Source: a virus. Taken from it: DNA of 64,000 bases. The position numbers and the translations under genes are program-made. Shown here in pieces: positions 7,773 to 16,975 of the stretch (its first letter is position 1; each line of letters begins with the position of its first letter). The stretch covers positions 1 to 64,000 of the IMG/VR virus record IMGVR_UViG_3300010885_050060; one strand, written 5' to 3'. The notes beneath the pieces were generated by a model. It did no database searches and was not told the origin of the DNA. It was given only the letters and a program-made list of their open reading frames with translations.

Positions 7773-8579
7773 TTACTTACCATCCGATGGTCTCCAAGTG
7801 TCTTTTGGTTGTTCATTTGTAATTAATTCTTTAAATTTATGTGTTATATATTTGCAAAGTTCTGAACGAACAATATCTTCTTCGGTTAATTCCATGCAAA
7901 AAATTCCATGTTCTTTAGATTCTTCATTATTGAAAAGATTATAAATTTTATCAAATCCTGATTTTCCAATTGGCAAATCGCTTTGTTCTGGATCACCACA
8001 TAAAAAAACCTTTGAAAATTCTCCAATTCTACTCATAAGAGTATGTATTTCTCGTTTAGAAAAGTTTTGAACTTCATCTGCACATACAAATTTTGCCGAA
8101 AAATGAAGTCCTCTTGCAAAATTTATAGGACATATTGTTAGTCTATTATCCTTTTCTAGCTTATCTATCAAGGATTTATTCAATAATTCTTGAAATTTAT
8201 CGTGAAAAGGAGTCAAATAAACATTAAATTTCTCCGCAATATCACCCGGTAGAAACCCCAACTTAGAATCCGATGATTCGACCGCTGATCTGACTAAAAC
8301 CATATCAGAAACTCTTCTCATATTTAAAAGAGTAAGACCGCAATACATTCCCAAGGTAGTTTTACTCGTTCCTGCTGGACCCTTCAACAATAATACCTTT
8401 GTTTTTTTGTCTAAAAACGTTTTTATTATTTCCTTTTGTCTATTCGTCCACGGTAATTCCTTAACTGTTAAGTCGAATTTTATTTTATCACGTTGAAAAA
8501 CATATGGAGAGGTGTCTTCGGAAGATGTTTCAATTTTACTTTCCAAAGGCTTCGCTTTTGATCGAGGTTTATTACGCAT
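7773..8579 (-). CDS. phoH: PhoH-like P-loop ATPase
   Basis: This 268-aa protein of the PhoH family belongs to the P-loop NTPases related to the N-terminal half of superfamily I helicases. Walker A is GPAGTSKTT at 67-75, Walker B VCADEVQN at 165-172, and the switch motif GDPEQSD at 195-201. WTNRQKEII at 44-52 is the family's Q-motif-like start. PhoH is common in aquatic T4-like phages; roles in RNA or phosphate metabolism have been proposed but its function is not settled. The first 30 residues are basic and probably disordered. It starts 12 bases after the stop of the gene at 8592. Confidence 0.9.
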   Translation of the reverse strand: MRNKPRSKAKPLESKIETSSEDTSPYVFQRDKIKFDLTVKELPWTNRQKEIIKTFLDKKTKVLLLKGPAGTSKTTLGMYCGLTLLNMRRVSDMVLVRSAVESSDSKLGFLPGDIAEKFNVYLTPFHDKFQELLNKSLIDKLEKDNRLTICPINFARGLHFSAKFVCADEVQNFSKREIHTLMSRIGEFSKVFLCGDPEQSDLPIGKSGFDKIYNLFNNEESKEHGIFCMELTEEDIVRSELCKYITHKFKELITNEQPKDTWRPSDGK

Positions 8580-8591
8580 CAGTAATAATTA

Positions 8592-9032
8592 CTAAGCACT
8601 CGGCTGATTTAAAGGGTTGTATTGTTTTCCGTTTGGTTGTTGTGATGTTTGTTGTGTAGTTTTTGTTCCCGATTGTTGATATGTAGTTGGATTTTCTCCT
8701 TGTTTTGCCTCTTGTTTTTCAACTGGTGTTTCAGTTGGTTTCAATTTATCAGCAACCGATAGAAAAGTTTCTAATTCTTTTGGAGATAGATTTGGATTTT
8801 CTGGATTGTTTTTTAGTTTTTCAAAAGCACTGTGTAAAGGATCATCTGCTGTACCGCTTGGTGTATCAAATAATTTAGAAGCAAGTGCCTTTGCGTTTGG
8901 GTTTGAATTTGCTTTTCCACTACTTGTAATAGCATTTCTAATATCTTCTACTGCTTTGTTAATAAGAGGATTTTGATTATCTTCTAACAATTGTTCACTA
9001 GCTTTATTTATAATTTTGTCAAAATTTTTCAT
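8592..9032 (-). CDS. Hypothetical protein with Gln/Thr-rich tail
   Basis: In this 146-aa protein residues 1-90 are predicted helical (NFDKIINKASEQLLEDN, then ELETFLSVADKLK). The last 50 are Gln, Thr and Pro rich and likely disordered. No family is recognised. It is the first gene of the minus-strand run that includes phoH and diverges from the sheath gene across a 91-base intergenic region. An internal capsid protein or a scaffold-like helper is possible but not supported by a motif. Confidence 0.55.
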   Translation of the reverse strand: MKNFDKIINKASEQLLEDNQNPLINKAVEDIRNAITSSGKANSNPNAKALASKLFDTPSGTADDPLHSAFEKLKNNPENPNLSPKELETFLSVADKLKPTETPVEKQEAKQGENPTTYQQSGTKTTQQTSQQPNGKQYNPLNQPSA

Positions 9033-9103
9033 TCTATATATAATTATACTGTATATTAAAATTTTCTTAATAAAAAAAAATAATTAAATGGATATTAATG
9101 AAA

Positions 9104-9111
9104 GGTAAATA
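9104..9111 (+). promoter_or_regulatory. GGTAAATA element before the sheath gene
   Basis: GGTAAATA ends 12 bases before the sheath ATG, inside the 91-base divergent region 9033-9123. It is the same 8-mer as the one before the acidic protein gene and resembles the T4 late promoter. It should start the long tail operon. The other half of the gap is AT-rich without a clear opposing motif. Confidence 0.45.
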
Positions 9112-9123
9112 GTATTATAAATT

Positions 9124-11523
9124 ATGTCAACAAGAACCATAGCATCTCCCGGTGTACAAATTAACGAAGTAGATCTTAGCCTTATTGCAAGACCAATTGG
9201 AGCAACAAATACCTTTATTACAGGGTTTGCCAGCCAAGGACCAACTGATGAGATTATCAATGTTGGAAGCATTTCCGAATATGAAGAAGTTTTCGGAACT
9301 CCAACAAATGCAGCTGAAAGATATCTTTACCATTCTGCTCGTCAACTTTTAACACAATCTCCTACCAATCTTTTGGTGACGAGAATGCCATATGGATCTG
9401 GTGCAGGAGCAGGGTTTTCCAATCAATATACTGCTTTAGTATATCCTCTTGAAGGAAAAACTACAACTAAAGTAGCTGCATTAAGTACATTTAATGGAAG
9501 TACTGCATTGAGTTCTGACGGATCTAATTCATATCCTGTATATTTGGGATATGATAATGAAATTTCACATTCAACTTATTGGTCTAGTCCCACAGCAGTA
9601 AGTGCTGTTTATGAAAATACAATGGTAAGCGTTATTACCGGATATACTATATCAACTACCAACATTTCCTATACAGATTCTACATCATATAATGTATTGT
9701 CTCCTAAATCTATTTTGCTTTCTGATAATCAATATTTGGATATCGTTGAAAATAATATTACTTGGGGAAATTCTTATAGTGCTGTTAATATAAAAAGTTT
9801 TAAAGATCTTCAAAACTATGGCGGTATTGTTGTTATTGATTCTGCAAAAACTTCTGTCAATAATCTTTATGAAGGTTATTACATTGCTGTTGCTGATAAT
9901 TCCAATCACAACCCTGCAACTGACTTTACTTCTATAACAAGTGTAAAAGCAGGTAATACAATTATTAATGGAAATTATCAAACATTTGTAACAGTTCCAA
10001 GCTCAAGATTAAACTTTACTCTGACTCAATCATTTTCATCCGCAGGAAATAGTATTTCTCAAACAGTTGAACAGTTCCCAAGAGGAATTGATTTTGGAAC
10101 TAGCTATTATAACGATTGCTTAACTCTTATGGTGTTTAAGCTTCGTACCTCTATATATGCTCAGGACACGGTTGTTATCGACGCAATTGTATCAGAGGGC
10201 TATACTGGTTCATTATATAGCAAACGCACACAAAATGATAGAAATGGTGGTCCTGCTGTTACTTTCTTCTTGGAAGATATAGCAAATAAAGCATCAAATA
10301 CCATTAAGGTTGTAATAAATCCTTATATTTCAAATACTGGAGATTGGGTTAATGATGATGGTTTACCAGCCAAGACAGTAAGAACTGCTAATGAAACTAA
10401 AAGTCTTTTCTCACAGGGCGTTTATATTTCAGATACAAATGCAGTTGCGGGTGATGTTGGAAATGTTCCAGCAAAACTTCAAAGAATTTTAAATAATATC
10501 GACAATCTTGATATTGATTTAGACGTAACTGTCGAAGCTGGATTAGGAACCATTTGGACAGGTGCTAAAGCAAGAAAAACTGCTTTATATGGAACTTCTA
10601 CTGTGAATGCTCCGTATATCTATGACGAAACCTATAATGTTTCTACAACAGTACTTAAAGATCAGACTAATAATCCGGTTGGAGGAATAGGTGCGGATTA
10701 TAAAGATATTTCAAATCAATTCATAGCATTTGCTGATAATACTAGAAAGGATCATGTTTTTATTGCAGATCCTCTTAAATATATCTTCATTCAAGGAGCG
10801 GATTCTAAAGTATCTAGAAATGCTAATTATGTTTTCTCTAGTGATACCTACTGGCCATTAAAAAATCTTTATGCTGGAAACGTTTCAAGCTATGCAGCGG
10901 TTTACGGAAACTGGATTAAAACAAATGATACCGCTTCTAACAAGCAAGTTTGGATTCCTTCTTCTGGTTATGTTGCCGCAGTGTTTGCGACATCTTCACA
11001 AATAGCATATCCTTGGTCTGCTCCTGCTGGTTTTAATCGCGGTGTTCTAACGAATATTACTGATGTTGGAATCAATCCTACACAAAAACAACGTGATTTA
11101 CTTGCGAGAATAAATGTCAATCCAATTGCATTCTTTCCCGGAGATGGATTTGTAATATTTGGTCAGAAAACATTGTTTACAAAACCTTCCGCATTTGATC
11201 GAATCAACGTAAGAAGACTCTTCTTATCACTCGAAAAAACAACAGAAAGCTTATTAAAATTCTATGTATTCGAGCCTAACACATTCACAACCAGATCTCG
11301 TTTGGTCAATGGTTTAGCTCCTGTATTCAATCAGGCTAAAAACAATGATGGTTTATATGACTATAGAATCGTTTGCGATGAGCGTAACAATACTCCTGAT
11401 GTAATTGATAACAATGAACTCAGACTTTCTATATACATTCAACCAGTCAGAACTGCTGAATTTATTTTAGCTGATTTCATTGCAACCAGAACAGGCATCG
11501 ATTTTAACGAGCTTATTAGATGA
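9124..11523 (+). CDS. 18: Tail sheath protein, gp18-like
   Basis: This 799-aa contractile sheath subunit is longer than T4 gp18 (659 aa). The N-terminus ASPGVQINEVDLS is the family signature. The C-terminal third has the conserved sheath core, with VRRLFLSLEKTTESLLKFYV and a final strand-helix block IYIQPVRTAEFILADFIATR. The middle, about 130-420, is beta-rich and Ser/Thr/Asn-rich, as expected for the surface-exposed insertion domains that vary among sheaths. It heads the tail operon, followed 21 bases later by the tube gene, as in T4. Confidence 0.96.
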   Translation: MSTRTIASPGVQINEVDLSLIARPIGATNTFITGFASQGPTDEIINVGSISEYEEVFGTPTNAAERYLYHSARQLLTQSPTNLLVTRMPYGSGAGAGFSNQYTALVYPLEGKTTTKVAALSTFNGSTALSSDGSNSYPVYLGYDNEISHSTYWSSPTAVSAVYENTMVSVITGYTISTTNISYTDSTSYNVLSPKSILLSDNQYLDIVENNITWGNSYSAVNIKSFKDLQNYGGIVVIDSAKTSVNNLYEGYYIAVADNSNHNPATDFTSITSVKAGNTIINGNYQTFVTVPSSRLNFTLTQSFSSAGNSISQTVEQFPRGIDFGTSYYNDCLTLMVFKLRTSIYAQDTVVIDAIVSEGYTGSLYSKRTQNDRNGGPAVTFFLEDIANKASNTIKVVINPYISNTGDWVNDDGLPAKTVRTANETKSLFSQGVYISDTNAVAGDVGNVPAKLQRILNNIDNLDIDLDVTVEAGLGTIWTGAKARKTALYGTSTVNAPYIYDETYNVSTTVLKDQTNNPVGGIGADYKDISNQFIAFADNTRKDHVFIADPLKYIFIQGADSKVSRNANYVFSSDTYWPLKNLYAGNVSSYAAVYGNWIKTNDTASNKQVWIPSSGYVAAVFATSSQIAYPWSAPAGFNRGVLTNITDVGINPTQKQRDLLARINVNPIAFFPGDGFVIFGQKTLFTKPSAFDRINVRRLFLSLEKTTESLLKFYVFEPNTFTTRSRLVNGLAPVFNQAKNNDGLYDYRIVCDERNNTPDVIDNNELRLSIYIQPVRTAEFILADFIATRTGIDFNELIR

Positions 11524-11532
11524 TCTAAAAGA

Positions 11533-11540
11533 TAAATATA
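11533..11540 (+). promoter_or_regulatory. TAAATATA element before the tube gene
   Basis: TAAATATA lies 4 bases before the gp19 ATG, in the 21-base gap after the sheath gene. A separate start for the tube protein, needed in large amounts, would make sense. It fits the TAARTATW family. Confidence 0.45.
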
Positions 11541-11544
11541 TTAT

Positions 11545-12111
11545 ATGGCAAACCTATTTCAAAACCAAGATATCAATAGCTTCTTTCAGAATGCTATCAA
11601 CAAAGATTTCGCAAGAACAAATCTTTTTCGAGTTCTTTACATATCATCTGGAGCAACAAACATTGTTTTTGATCAGCAAGACTTAGTATATATTACTACA
11701 ACAAGTCTTCCTAAACGTGCGATTAAAAACATTCAAGTTCCTTTTATGGGTCTTCAATTCAATGTTCCCGGAACCGCTAGCTATCCTTCAAGTGATTCTT
11801 GGAATGTAACCTTTAGAATGCCACAGGACGTATCCATTCGTTCTAAACTTGAACTCTGGACTCGCGGGACATTCGATGATGCAACAAGTACTGGTTCTTA
11901 TAACGTAAAAGACTTAGGAAATATTGGTCTTGCACTTATGGGCAAGGGCGGTCAAGTCATAAGAATTTATAATTTAATCGGTGCTTATTGTGTAAACATT
12001 GGTGATTATAATCTTGATGTAACTGCTGGTGGTGAAATTGTTACTACACAGGCAACAATTGCATATCAGTACTGGGTTCAGCCAGAATCATCTCCGCTTC
12101 TTACTAGATAA
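11545..12111 (+). CDS. 19: Tail tube protein, gp19-like
   Basis: This 188-aa inner tail tube subunit sits directly after the sheath gene, as in T4 (163 aa there). It has the tube-fold pattern: the N-terminal helix INKDFARTNLFRV, a loop YITTTSLPKRAIKNIQVPFM resembling the PG-type strand, the strand SWNVTFRMPQD, and a final beta block QATIAYQYWV. Hexameric rings of such subunits stack to form the tube. Confidence 0.9.
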   Translation: MANLFQNQDINSFFQNAINKDFARTNLFRVLYISSGATNIVFDQQDLVYITTTSLPKRAIKNIQVPFMGLQFNVPGTASYPSSDSWNVTFRMPQDVSIRSKLELWTRGTFDDATSTGSYNVKDLGNIGLALMGKGGQVIRIYNLIGAYCVNIGDYNLDVTAGGEIVTTQATIAYQYWVQPESSPLLTR

Positions 12112-12131
12112 CTAGATCAAATGATTCTAAG

Positions 12132-12151
12132 CATATAAGTATTCTTATATG
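12132..12151 (+). promoter_or_regulatory. Hairpin holding a late-promoter-like motif and the start codon
   Basis: A perfect 8-bp stem, CATATAAG, loop TATT, CTTATATG. The 5' arm and loop contain TATAAGTATT; the last three bases of the 3' arm are the ATG of the next gene. Read-through RNA from gp19 would bury the start codon. RNA begun at the promoter-like motif would lack the 5' arm and leave it free. T4 uses this logic at gene e and at I-TevI. Confidence 0.55.
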
Positions 12152-12844
12152 ACTAGCCCATATCGTTATTATTTAGACGTAATAAGTCAATGGCCAACCG
12201 CTATTGTCAGTGAAAGTCAATGGTTTACATGGTTTGATTTGCCGTCTGTTGGTGCTTTAAAGGCTGACTTGGCAACTACCGTGAGGAATGTTGATTCTGG
12301 AGCGGATAATACATGGGATATACCAAAGGGTATTGTAGATAATTTAATAAAAAGTGAATATCAATTAGCTACAGAAAACTTAATTGGCTGTGTTTTTGCC
12401 AGACAAGTAACCCTTCCCGGTGAATCTATAACGGCAGGAAATGATGGATTGGATTATTCCGGATATCAAGCACCTGCAATTACTAGTGGTAGACAAAGTT
12501 ATAAAAAATTACAAATATATTTTGTAGAAACCAATAGTTCTTTTATTGATTTAGTAATTCGTCCTTGGATTATTTTGGTTGGTTATTATGGATTTATAGC
12601 AAGAAGCAATCCAACAAACAATCCTAGAAGTGTTAAGTGTAATTCTTTAGATGTTGTATATTTAGGAAAAACCGGAGCATATTCACCATCTATAAAAAGA
12701 AAAATAGTAAGGTTTTATGGAATTGCTCCTGTTTCAGTAAATGGATTATCAAATACATATGCAAGTGATGGTATGCAATTCACATCTGTAGATTTTACAT
12801 ACGATTCTTATAGCGTATTAGCACCTGATTATATAATTGAGTGA
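12149..12844 (+). CDS. Tail-tube-fold protein, tube/baseplate junction type (gp54-like, tentative)
   Basis: This 231-aa protein is a paralogue-like relative of the tube protein. It has ARQVTLPGESITAG, then YKKLQIYFVETNSSFIDLVI, RPWIILVGYYGF and a last strand block with FYGIAPVSVNG, the pattern of the T4 gp19/gp48/gp54 fold. In T4 gp54 starts tube polymerisation on the baseplate. Position right after gp19 would also allow a second tube or tail-terminator component. A hairpin covers its start codon. Fold is fairly sure; exact place in the tail is not. Confidence 0.6.
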   Translation: MTSPYRYYLDVISQWPTAIVSESQWFTWFDLPSVGALKADLATTVRNVDSGADNTWDIPKGIVDNLIKSEYQLATENLIGCVFARQVTLPGESITAGNDGLDYSGYQAPAITSGRQSYKKLQIYFVETNSSFIDLVIRPWIILVGYYGFIARSNPTNNPRSVKCNSLDVVYLGKTGAYSPSIKRKIVRFYGIAPVSVNGLSNTYASDGMQFTSVDFTYDSYSVLAPDYIIE

Positions 12845-12879
12845 GTAGATAATAAGCATATCTACAATAAGATATAATA

Positions 12880-13845
12880 GTGGAATACTTTTTATACTCA
12901 TCGGATCTGCCATTTTCTGGAATACAACTTTCCTATAGGGAAATAAATTCTAAAGAACAATTAATATTAGCAAAGACTAATATCCTTTTTCCTATGAGTG
13001 AGGAAAATTCTTTAGATTATGCAAGAATATGTAAAAATATAATATCTAATTGCGTAGAAAACAAAGAAGAATTTTATAAATTAAATCTTTTGGATTATAT
13101 TTTGTTTTTAACAAAATTAAGAATAATAAGCATCGGTCCTGAATTGAATTTACAGATGAAATCTGACGAGGATTCTACAGAAAATACAATAAAAATTTCT
13201 ATAGATTTGAATGTTTTTATGAAAAATTTGTATCAAGCTGCTACAGAAGCTATGAGCAATAATTTTATAGAATCCAATGGCATAAAAATTATTTTAAATT
13301 GGCCTAGTATTAAATCTGAAAGAAATTTATTAAATAAAAATGATAAAACTGAATTGGAACATATTCTATCAACTATACCGGAATATATAAAAACAATTAT
13401 AATAAATGATAATACAATTGATTTATTAGACTTTAACACTGAAGAAAAGATAGAAATTTACGAAAAACTACCAATTTCTTTAAGAACACAGGTGCAAATG
13501 GCAGTTATTGAATGTATAAAAAAATTATCAGAAAAAAATATGTTTGATATTCCTATGATGGAATTTTTAAAATTTAGTTTTTACAATAAAACACATCAAG
13601 AAATTATTAGATTGTTATTTTCTAATGATTTAAGAAATATATATCAAGAATACTATGTTTTAGCGTCAAAAAAGATAAATCCGGAATATGTAGATAAATT
13701 ATCAATACCAGAGCGAAGAGTTTTTTGTTCTTTCATAGAAGAAGAAATAAAAGCTAGAGAAGAAAATAATAAAACAGGTGATGAAATGCCAATATCAGAC
13801 GGTCAGACCGGATTGCAGGATTTAATAGATGAATTTGAGGGATAG
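12880..13845 (+). CDS. Baseplate hub assembly protein, gp26-like (T4_baseplate family pattern)
   Basis: This 321-aa protein starts at GTG. Residues about 18-95 show the pattern of the T4-type baseplate family that includes gp26: LSYREINSKEQLILA, then ICKNIISNCVENKEEF, then LLDYILFLTKLRIISIGPEL. The C-terminus is acidic and helical (GLQDLIDEFEG). It lies between tube-type proteins and the tape measure, where assembly factors and chaperones are expected. Adjacent gene 13862 repeats the same layout in weaker form. Confidence 0.5.
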   Translation: MEYFLYSSDLPFSGIQLSYREINSKEQLILAKTNILFPMSEENSLDYARICKNIISNCVENKEEFYKLNLLDYILFLTKLRIISIGPELNLQMKSDEDSTENTIKISIDLNVFMKNLYQAATEAMSNNFIESNGIKIILNWPSIKSERNLLNKNDKTELEHILSTIPEYIKTIIINDNTIDLLDFNTEEKIEIYEKLPISLRTQVQMAVIECIKKLSEKNMFDIPMMEFLKFSFYNKTHQEIIRLLFSNDLRNIYQEYYVLASKKINPEYVDKLSIPERRVFCSFIEEEIKAREENNKTGDEMPISDGQTGLQDLIDEFEG

Positions 13846-13861
13846 GTAGGTAATTACTAAT

Positions 13862-14674
13862 ATGTCCGAAGAAAATAATAACATTTTAAATTTTAATGAA
13901 GCATTAAACCTATTAGACAATGCTTCTAAAGAATCGTTTTTAACCGAAGCCTATATTCCATCGTTAAAAAGAACCGTTAAAATAAAAGAAATTAATGCCA
14001 AACAACAGAAAACTATAATAGAATCTGCAATTGATTCTGCAATGGCCAAATCTACTTTTTCTAAGGTTTTTTATGATATTGTTTGTTCTAATTGCTTAGA
14101 AGAAAAGTCTGTAATAGAAACATTTACTACAGTAGATAAGGCATCTATCGCATTTTCGATGCGATCACAAATTTCTGATAGTATTAAAGTAATTTTTCAA
14201 GAAGAACCTAAGATTGAAAACACTATTATTTTAAATGATATTATTAGTAAATTTTTTAATTATACACATCCGAGTGAAAGTCTTATAAATTTTTCTAAAA
14301 ATGGAGTTAATATAGATGTAAAAATTGATATTCCATTATTTTCTGAAGAAGCAAAGTTTGATAGTATTATCTACGGAAAAGAAAAGGTAGGAAATCAGGT
14401 AGAAGAAATTAAAAGCATTATTACAGGAGCCTTTTTAGGAGAAACTGCAAAGTATATTAAAGAAATTAACATGAATGGTGCTGATTTTAATTATAAAAAA
14501 CTACAAACAACTCAAAAGGTACAATTTGTGGAGAAACTACCAGCTTCTTTAGTTCAAAATATTTTAGAAAAAATTGTAGAATGGAAAGCAGAAATTGATA
14601 CTATCTGTACAGTTTCTCATGAAAATACAAATAAATTGATAGAAGTTAATAGTTTATTGTTTTTGACCAATTAG
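13862..14674 (+). CDS. Second gp26-like tail assembly protein (tentative)
   Basis: This 270-aa protein has YIPSLKRTVKIKEINAKQQK at about 27-46, followed by helices with VFYDIVCSNC and SIAFSMRSQISDSIKVIF. The same order of a short beta stretch, a Cys-ending helix and an Arg-containing helix occurs in its upstream neighbour. This suggests the two are distant paralogues of the baseplate hub assembly family. It immediately precedes the tape measure gene, the usual place of tail chaperones. Assignment rests on pattern and position only. Confidence 0.4.
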   Translation: MSEENNNILNFNEALNLLDNASKESFLTEAYIPSLKRTVKIKEINAKQQKTIIESAIDSAMAKSTFSKVFYDIVCSNCLEEKSVIETFTTVDKASIAFSMRSQISDSIKVIFQEEPKIENTIILNDIISKFFNYTHPSESLINFSKNGVNIDVKIDIPLFSEEAKFDSIIYGKEKVGNQVEEIKSIITGAFLGETAKYIKEINMNGADFNYKKLQTTQKVQFVEKLPASLVQNILEKIVEWKAEIDTICTVSHENTNKLIEVNSLLFLTN

Positions 14675-14700
14675 TATTCAATCTGCCTTTTAAATAAATG

Positions 14701-14726
14701 TCATATAGATTAAGTATTATATATGA
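14701..14726 (+). promoter_or_regulatory. Hairpin with TAAGTATT in the loop and the tape-measure ATG in the 3' arm
   Basis: A 7-bp stem (TCATATA with TATATGA) has a 12-base loop. The loop carries TAAGTATT (14711-14718), 4 bases before the ATG at 14723. The start codon lies in the 3' arm, as at 12149. The stem is AT-only and weak, so the element is better supported as a promoter-like site than as a stable hairpin. Confidence 0.4.
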
Positions 14727-16969
14727 CAGTAGAAGAATTTGATCAATATCTAAAGAATCAAGGAATTGAATCCGTTGATTCCAAAGAACTTTTACGAACA
14801 ATTTTAGGAGTAAAAATCTTTAATATTGAAGAAACTAATGAAAAAATTTCTCAATTGAGAGAAAGTATTTTGGATTCTGCTACTAAAACTGCTTCCAAAA
14901 TAAAAAATAATGTAGAAAATATTGATCAGAAGAAGGCTGTTAGTGATTTATTGGGAATTCCTGTTGAGAAAGTAGACTCCACCCCACTTAATATCTTAAG
15001 AAAAGATCTATTATCAAAGGTATTTGAAAATTTTAATCAAATAAAAAATGAATTAACCGCTAATAAAGAATCTGTTAAAAGTAATATAACAGATCCTTTT
15101 GGAATGTCAGATAATTCTGATTTTAGAAAAGAATATAGGAATAAATTAGCAGAAACTTGGGAAAATATAAAGAAAAATATAAGTGGTTCTTCTGAAAATG
15201 TATTCAGCAAGGTTTTTTCTACTGAAACTCCTTTCACATCAAACCCAAATGGCCCAAGTGGTAGTAATGATCCATTAGATCAGCTAATAGAAAACTTGAC
15301 CAAATTAACTTCGAAAAAACCTTCTTCTAAACCCCCAATTCCACCTGAAAATAATAATTTACTTGCTATAATTATTAATAAACTTGATGAAATTATTAAA
15401 AATAAACTTAATACACCTACTAAAAAAAGTCAAACACAAGAACTTTATGAAGTTGGTCCTAAAAAATTTAGACTCGATGAAGATTCTATAATAAGAATTA
15501 CAAAGGGATTGAATCTTTCTAGCGAACAACAGGAAAAACTTTTATCCGCATTATTAGCTGAAACAAGGGAAACCAGAGGAGAATTTGGAAAACTTAGTAG
15601 TTTTCTCACACAAAAAGGAAATGGTCTTGTAGATATACTATTCGACTTGGCTACTTTAACGGCAACAGGTGTTCTAGGACTTCTTTTTGGAAAGGGAATA
15701 CTAAAGCTTGCTGATAGTATTTTTGGAACTGATTTGGTTGGACTTTTTGAATCAGTAACAGATCCATTAAAAAAATTTGGTGGTTATATCTTAGATGGAA
15801 TGAAAGCTCTTATTTCATTTTCTGTTGTTCTAATGAATATAACGAATGGAGCAACAAATATTTTAACAAAAGGACTTAAAAATGTACTTAATGGTCTTAC
15901 GGAAGCTGGTAAAAGTATTAGATCCGTTCCCAAATTTGTTAGTAGTTCATTTTCAAAAATGACTAGTGGATTATTTGGTGCAGGAAAACTTGCTGGAGCA
16001 GTGGGAACAACTGCTGTAGCAGCCTCCGAGACTGCTACAGGAGCAACAAAAGCTCTCGGAGCAGTTGGAGCAGCTGAAGGAGCTGTTGCAAGTGGAGCAA
16101 CTAAACTTTTATCAAAAGCAGGACTAGGATTTCTCTTTAAAGGAGCACTGGGGGCTGTATTTAGAAAAATACCTCTTATCGGTGCTTTTATTGATGCTGG
16201 AGCAGCAATATCAAACATTATGAGTGGAGATACGATAGGAGGAACATTAAGAACTATTGGTGCTCTTGGCAATATTTTAAGCATGTTTCCTGGATTTGGT
16301 ATTGTAGGATTTGGTGTTTCTTTACTTGCTGATTTTTTAGATGATGCAATGACAGAGGAAGCAGGTGGTGATGTTACGAAAAAAAATACAAATATATTTG
16401 CAACTATGTCAAAAATTATATCTGGTTGGGGGGAATCAATTTGGAAATGGATTACAAAAAAAGTAAAATCTATACTCGGATTTGCTCCTGATGAAGACGA
16501 GTCAGCGGAACCAAAACCAATGGAGCCTGAAACAAGCACAAGCAGTTCTAAAGTAGTTGAAAAGGCAAAGGAAATTTCTTCGTCAAAAACACAAACAGAA
16601 TCAACAGAATCTAATGAAATTGATAAAATGTCTGCCGCAACTGGAATAAATTTTAGAGATTTAATTAAAATGAATTTGAATCCAATGTCAATTCCTTCTG
16701 CACCTCAATTAAATGTAAATGATATTGCAAAGAGTTCGCAATATTCCATATCAATGCCAGAGTCTATTGGAATTAATAATTCATCTATGCAAGGTATTAT
16801 GGATATGATTTCAAATTCTATGGGGCAGATAATGCCAAGTCAACCCGTGTCGATTGCTGGCGGGGGCGGTAATGCAAATATGACTGATATGTTTATACAC
16901 GGTTCTAGAGATCCTATATACGATACGCGATCTGATTGGTGGGGAGTTTTAAATAAAAGGAAATGGTAA
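14723..16969 (+). CDS. 29: Tail tape measure protein, gp29-like
   Basis: This 748-aa tape measure sits in the right slot between tail assembly proteins and the tube cap. The N-terminal half is helical and charged, with coiled-coil potential. Residues about 305-545 are a long hydrophobic Gly/Ala-rich region with several membrane-like stretches (GVLGLLFGKGILKLAD, GFGIVGFGVSLLADFLDD). This is the usual sign of proteins ejected to form the channel for DNA passage. The C-terminal 150 residues are Ser/Met-rich and end with a Trp-containing segment. It is longer than T4 gp29 (590 aa), predicting a longer tail. Confidence 0.8.
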   Translation: MTVEEFDQYLKNQGIESVDSKELLRTILGVKIFNIEETNEKISQLRESILDSATKTASKIKNNVENIDQKKAVSDLLGIPVEKVDSTPLNILRKDLLSKVFENFNQIKNELTANKESVKSNITDPFGMSDNSDFRKEYRNKLAETWENIKKNISGSSENVFSKVFSTETPFTSNPNGPSGSNDPLDQLIENLTKLTSKKPSSKPPIPPENNNLLAIIINKLDEIIKNKLNTPTKKSQTQELYEVGPKKFRLDEDSIIRITKGLNLSSEQQEKLLSALLAETRETRGEFGKLSSFLTQKGNGLVDILFDLATLTATGVLGLLFGKGILKLADSIFGTDLVGLFESVTDPLKKFGGYILDGMKALISFSVVLMNITNGATNILTKGLKNVLNGLTEAGKSIRSVPKFVSSSFSKMTSGLFGAGKLAGAVGTTAVAASETATGATKALGAVGAAEGAVASGATKLLSKAGLGFLFKGALGAVFRKIPLIGAFIDAGAAISNIMSGDTIGGTLRTIGALGNILSMFPGFGIVGFGVSLLADFLDDAMTEEAGGDVTKKNTNIFATMSKIISGWGESIWKWITKKVKSILGFAPDEDESAEPKPMEPETSTSSSKVVEKAKEISSSKTQTESTESNEIDKMSAATGINFRDLIKMNLNPMSIPSAPQLNVNDIAKSSQYSISMPESIGINNSSMQGIMDMISNSMGQIMPSQPVSIAGGGGNANMTDMFIHGSRDPIYDTRSDWWGVLNKRKW

Positions 16970-16975
16970 TAATAT

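Noticed and set aside
15784-16539. 251-aa minus-strand ORF inside the tape measure gene
   Set aside because: It is the antisense shadow of the Ala/Gly-rich membrane region; composition is artificial (Ala, Pro, Ser) and there is no start signal.
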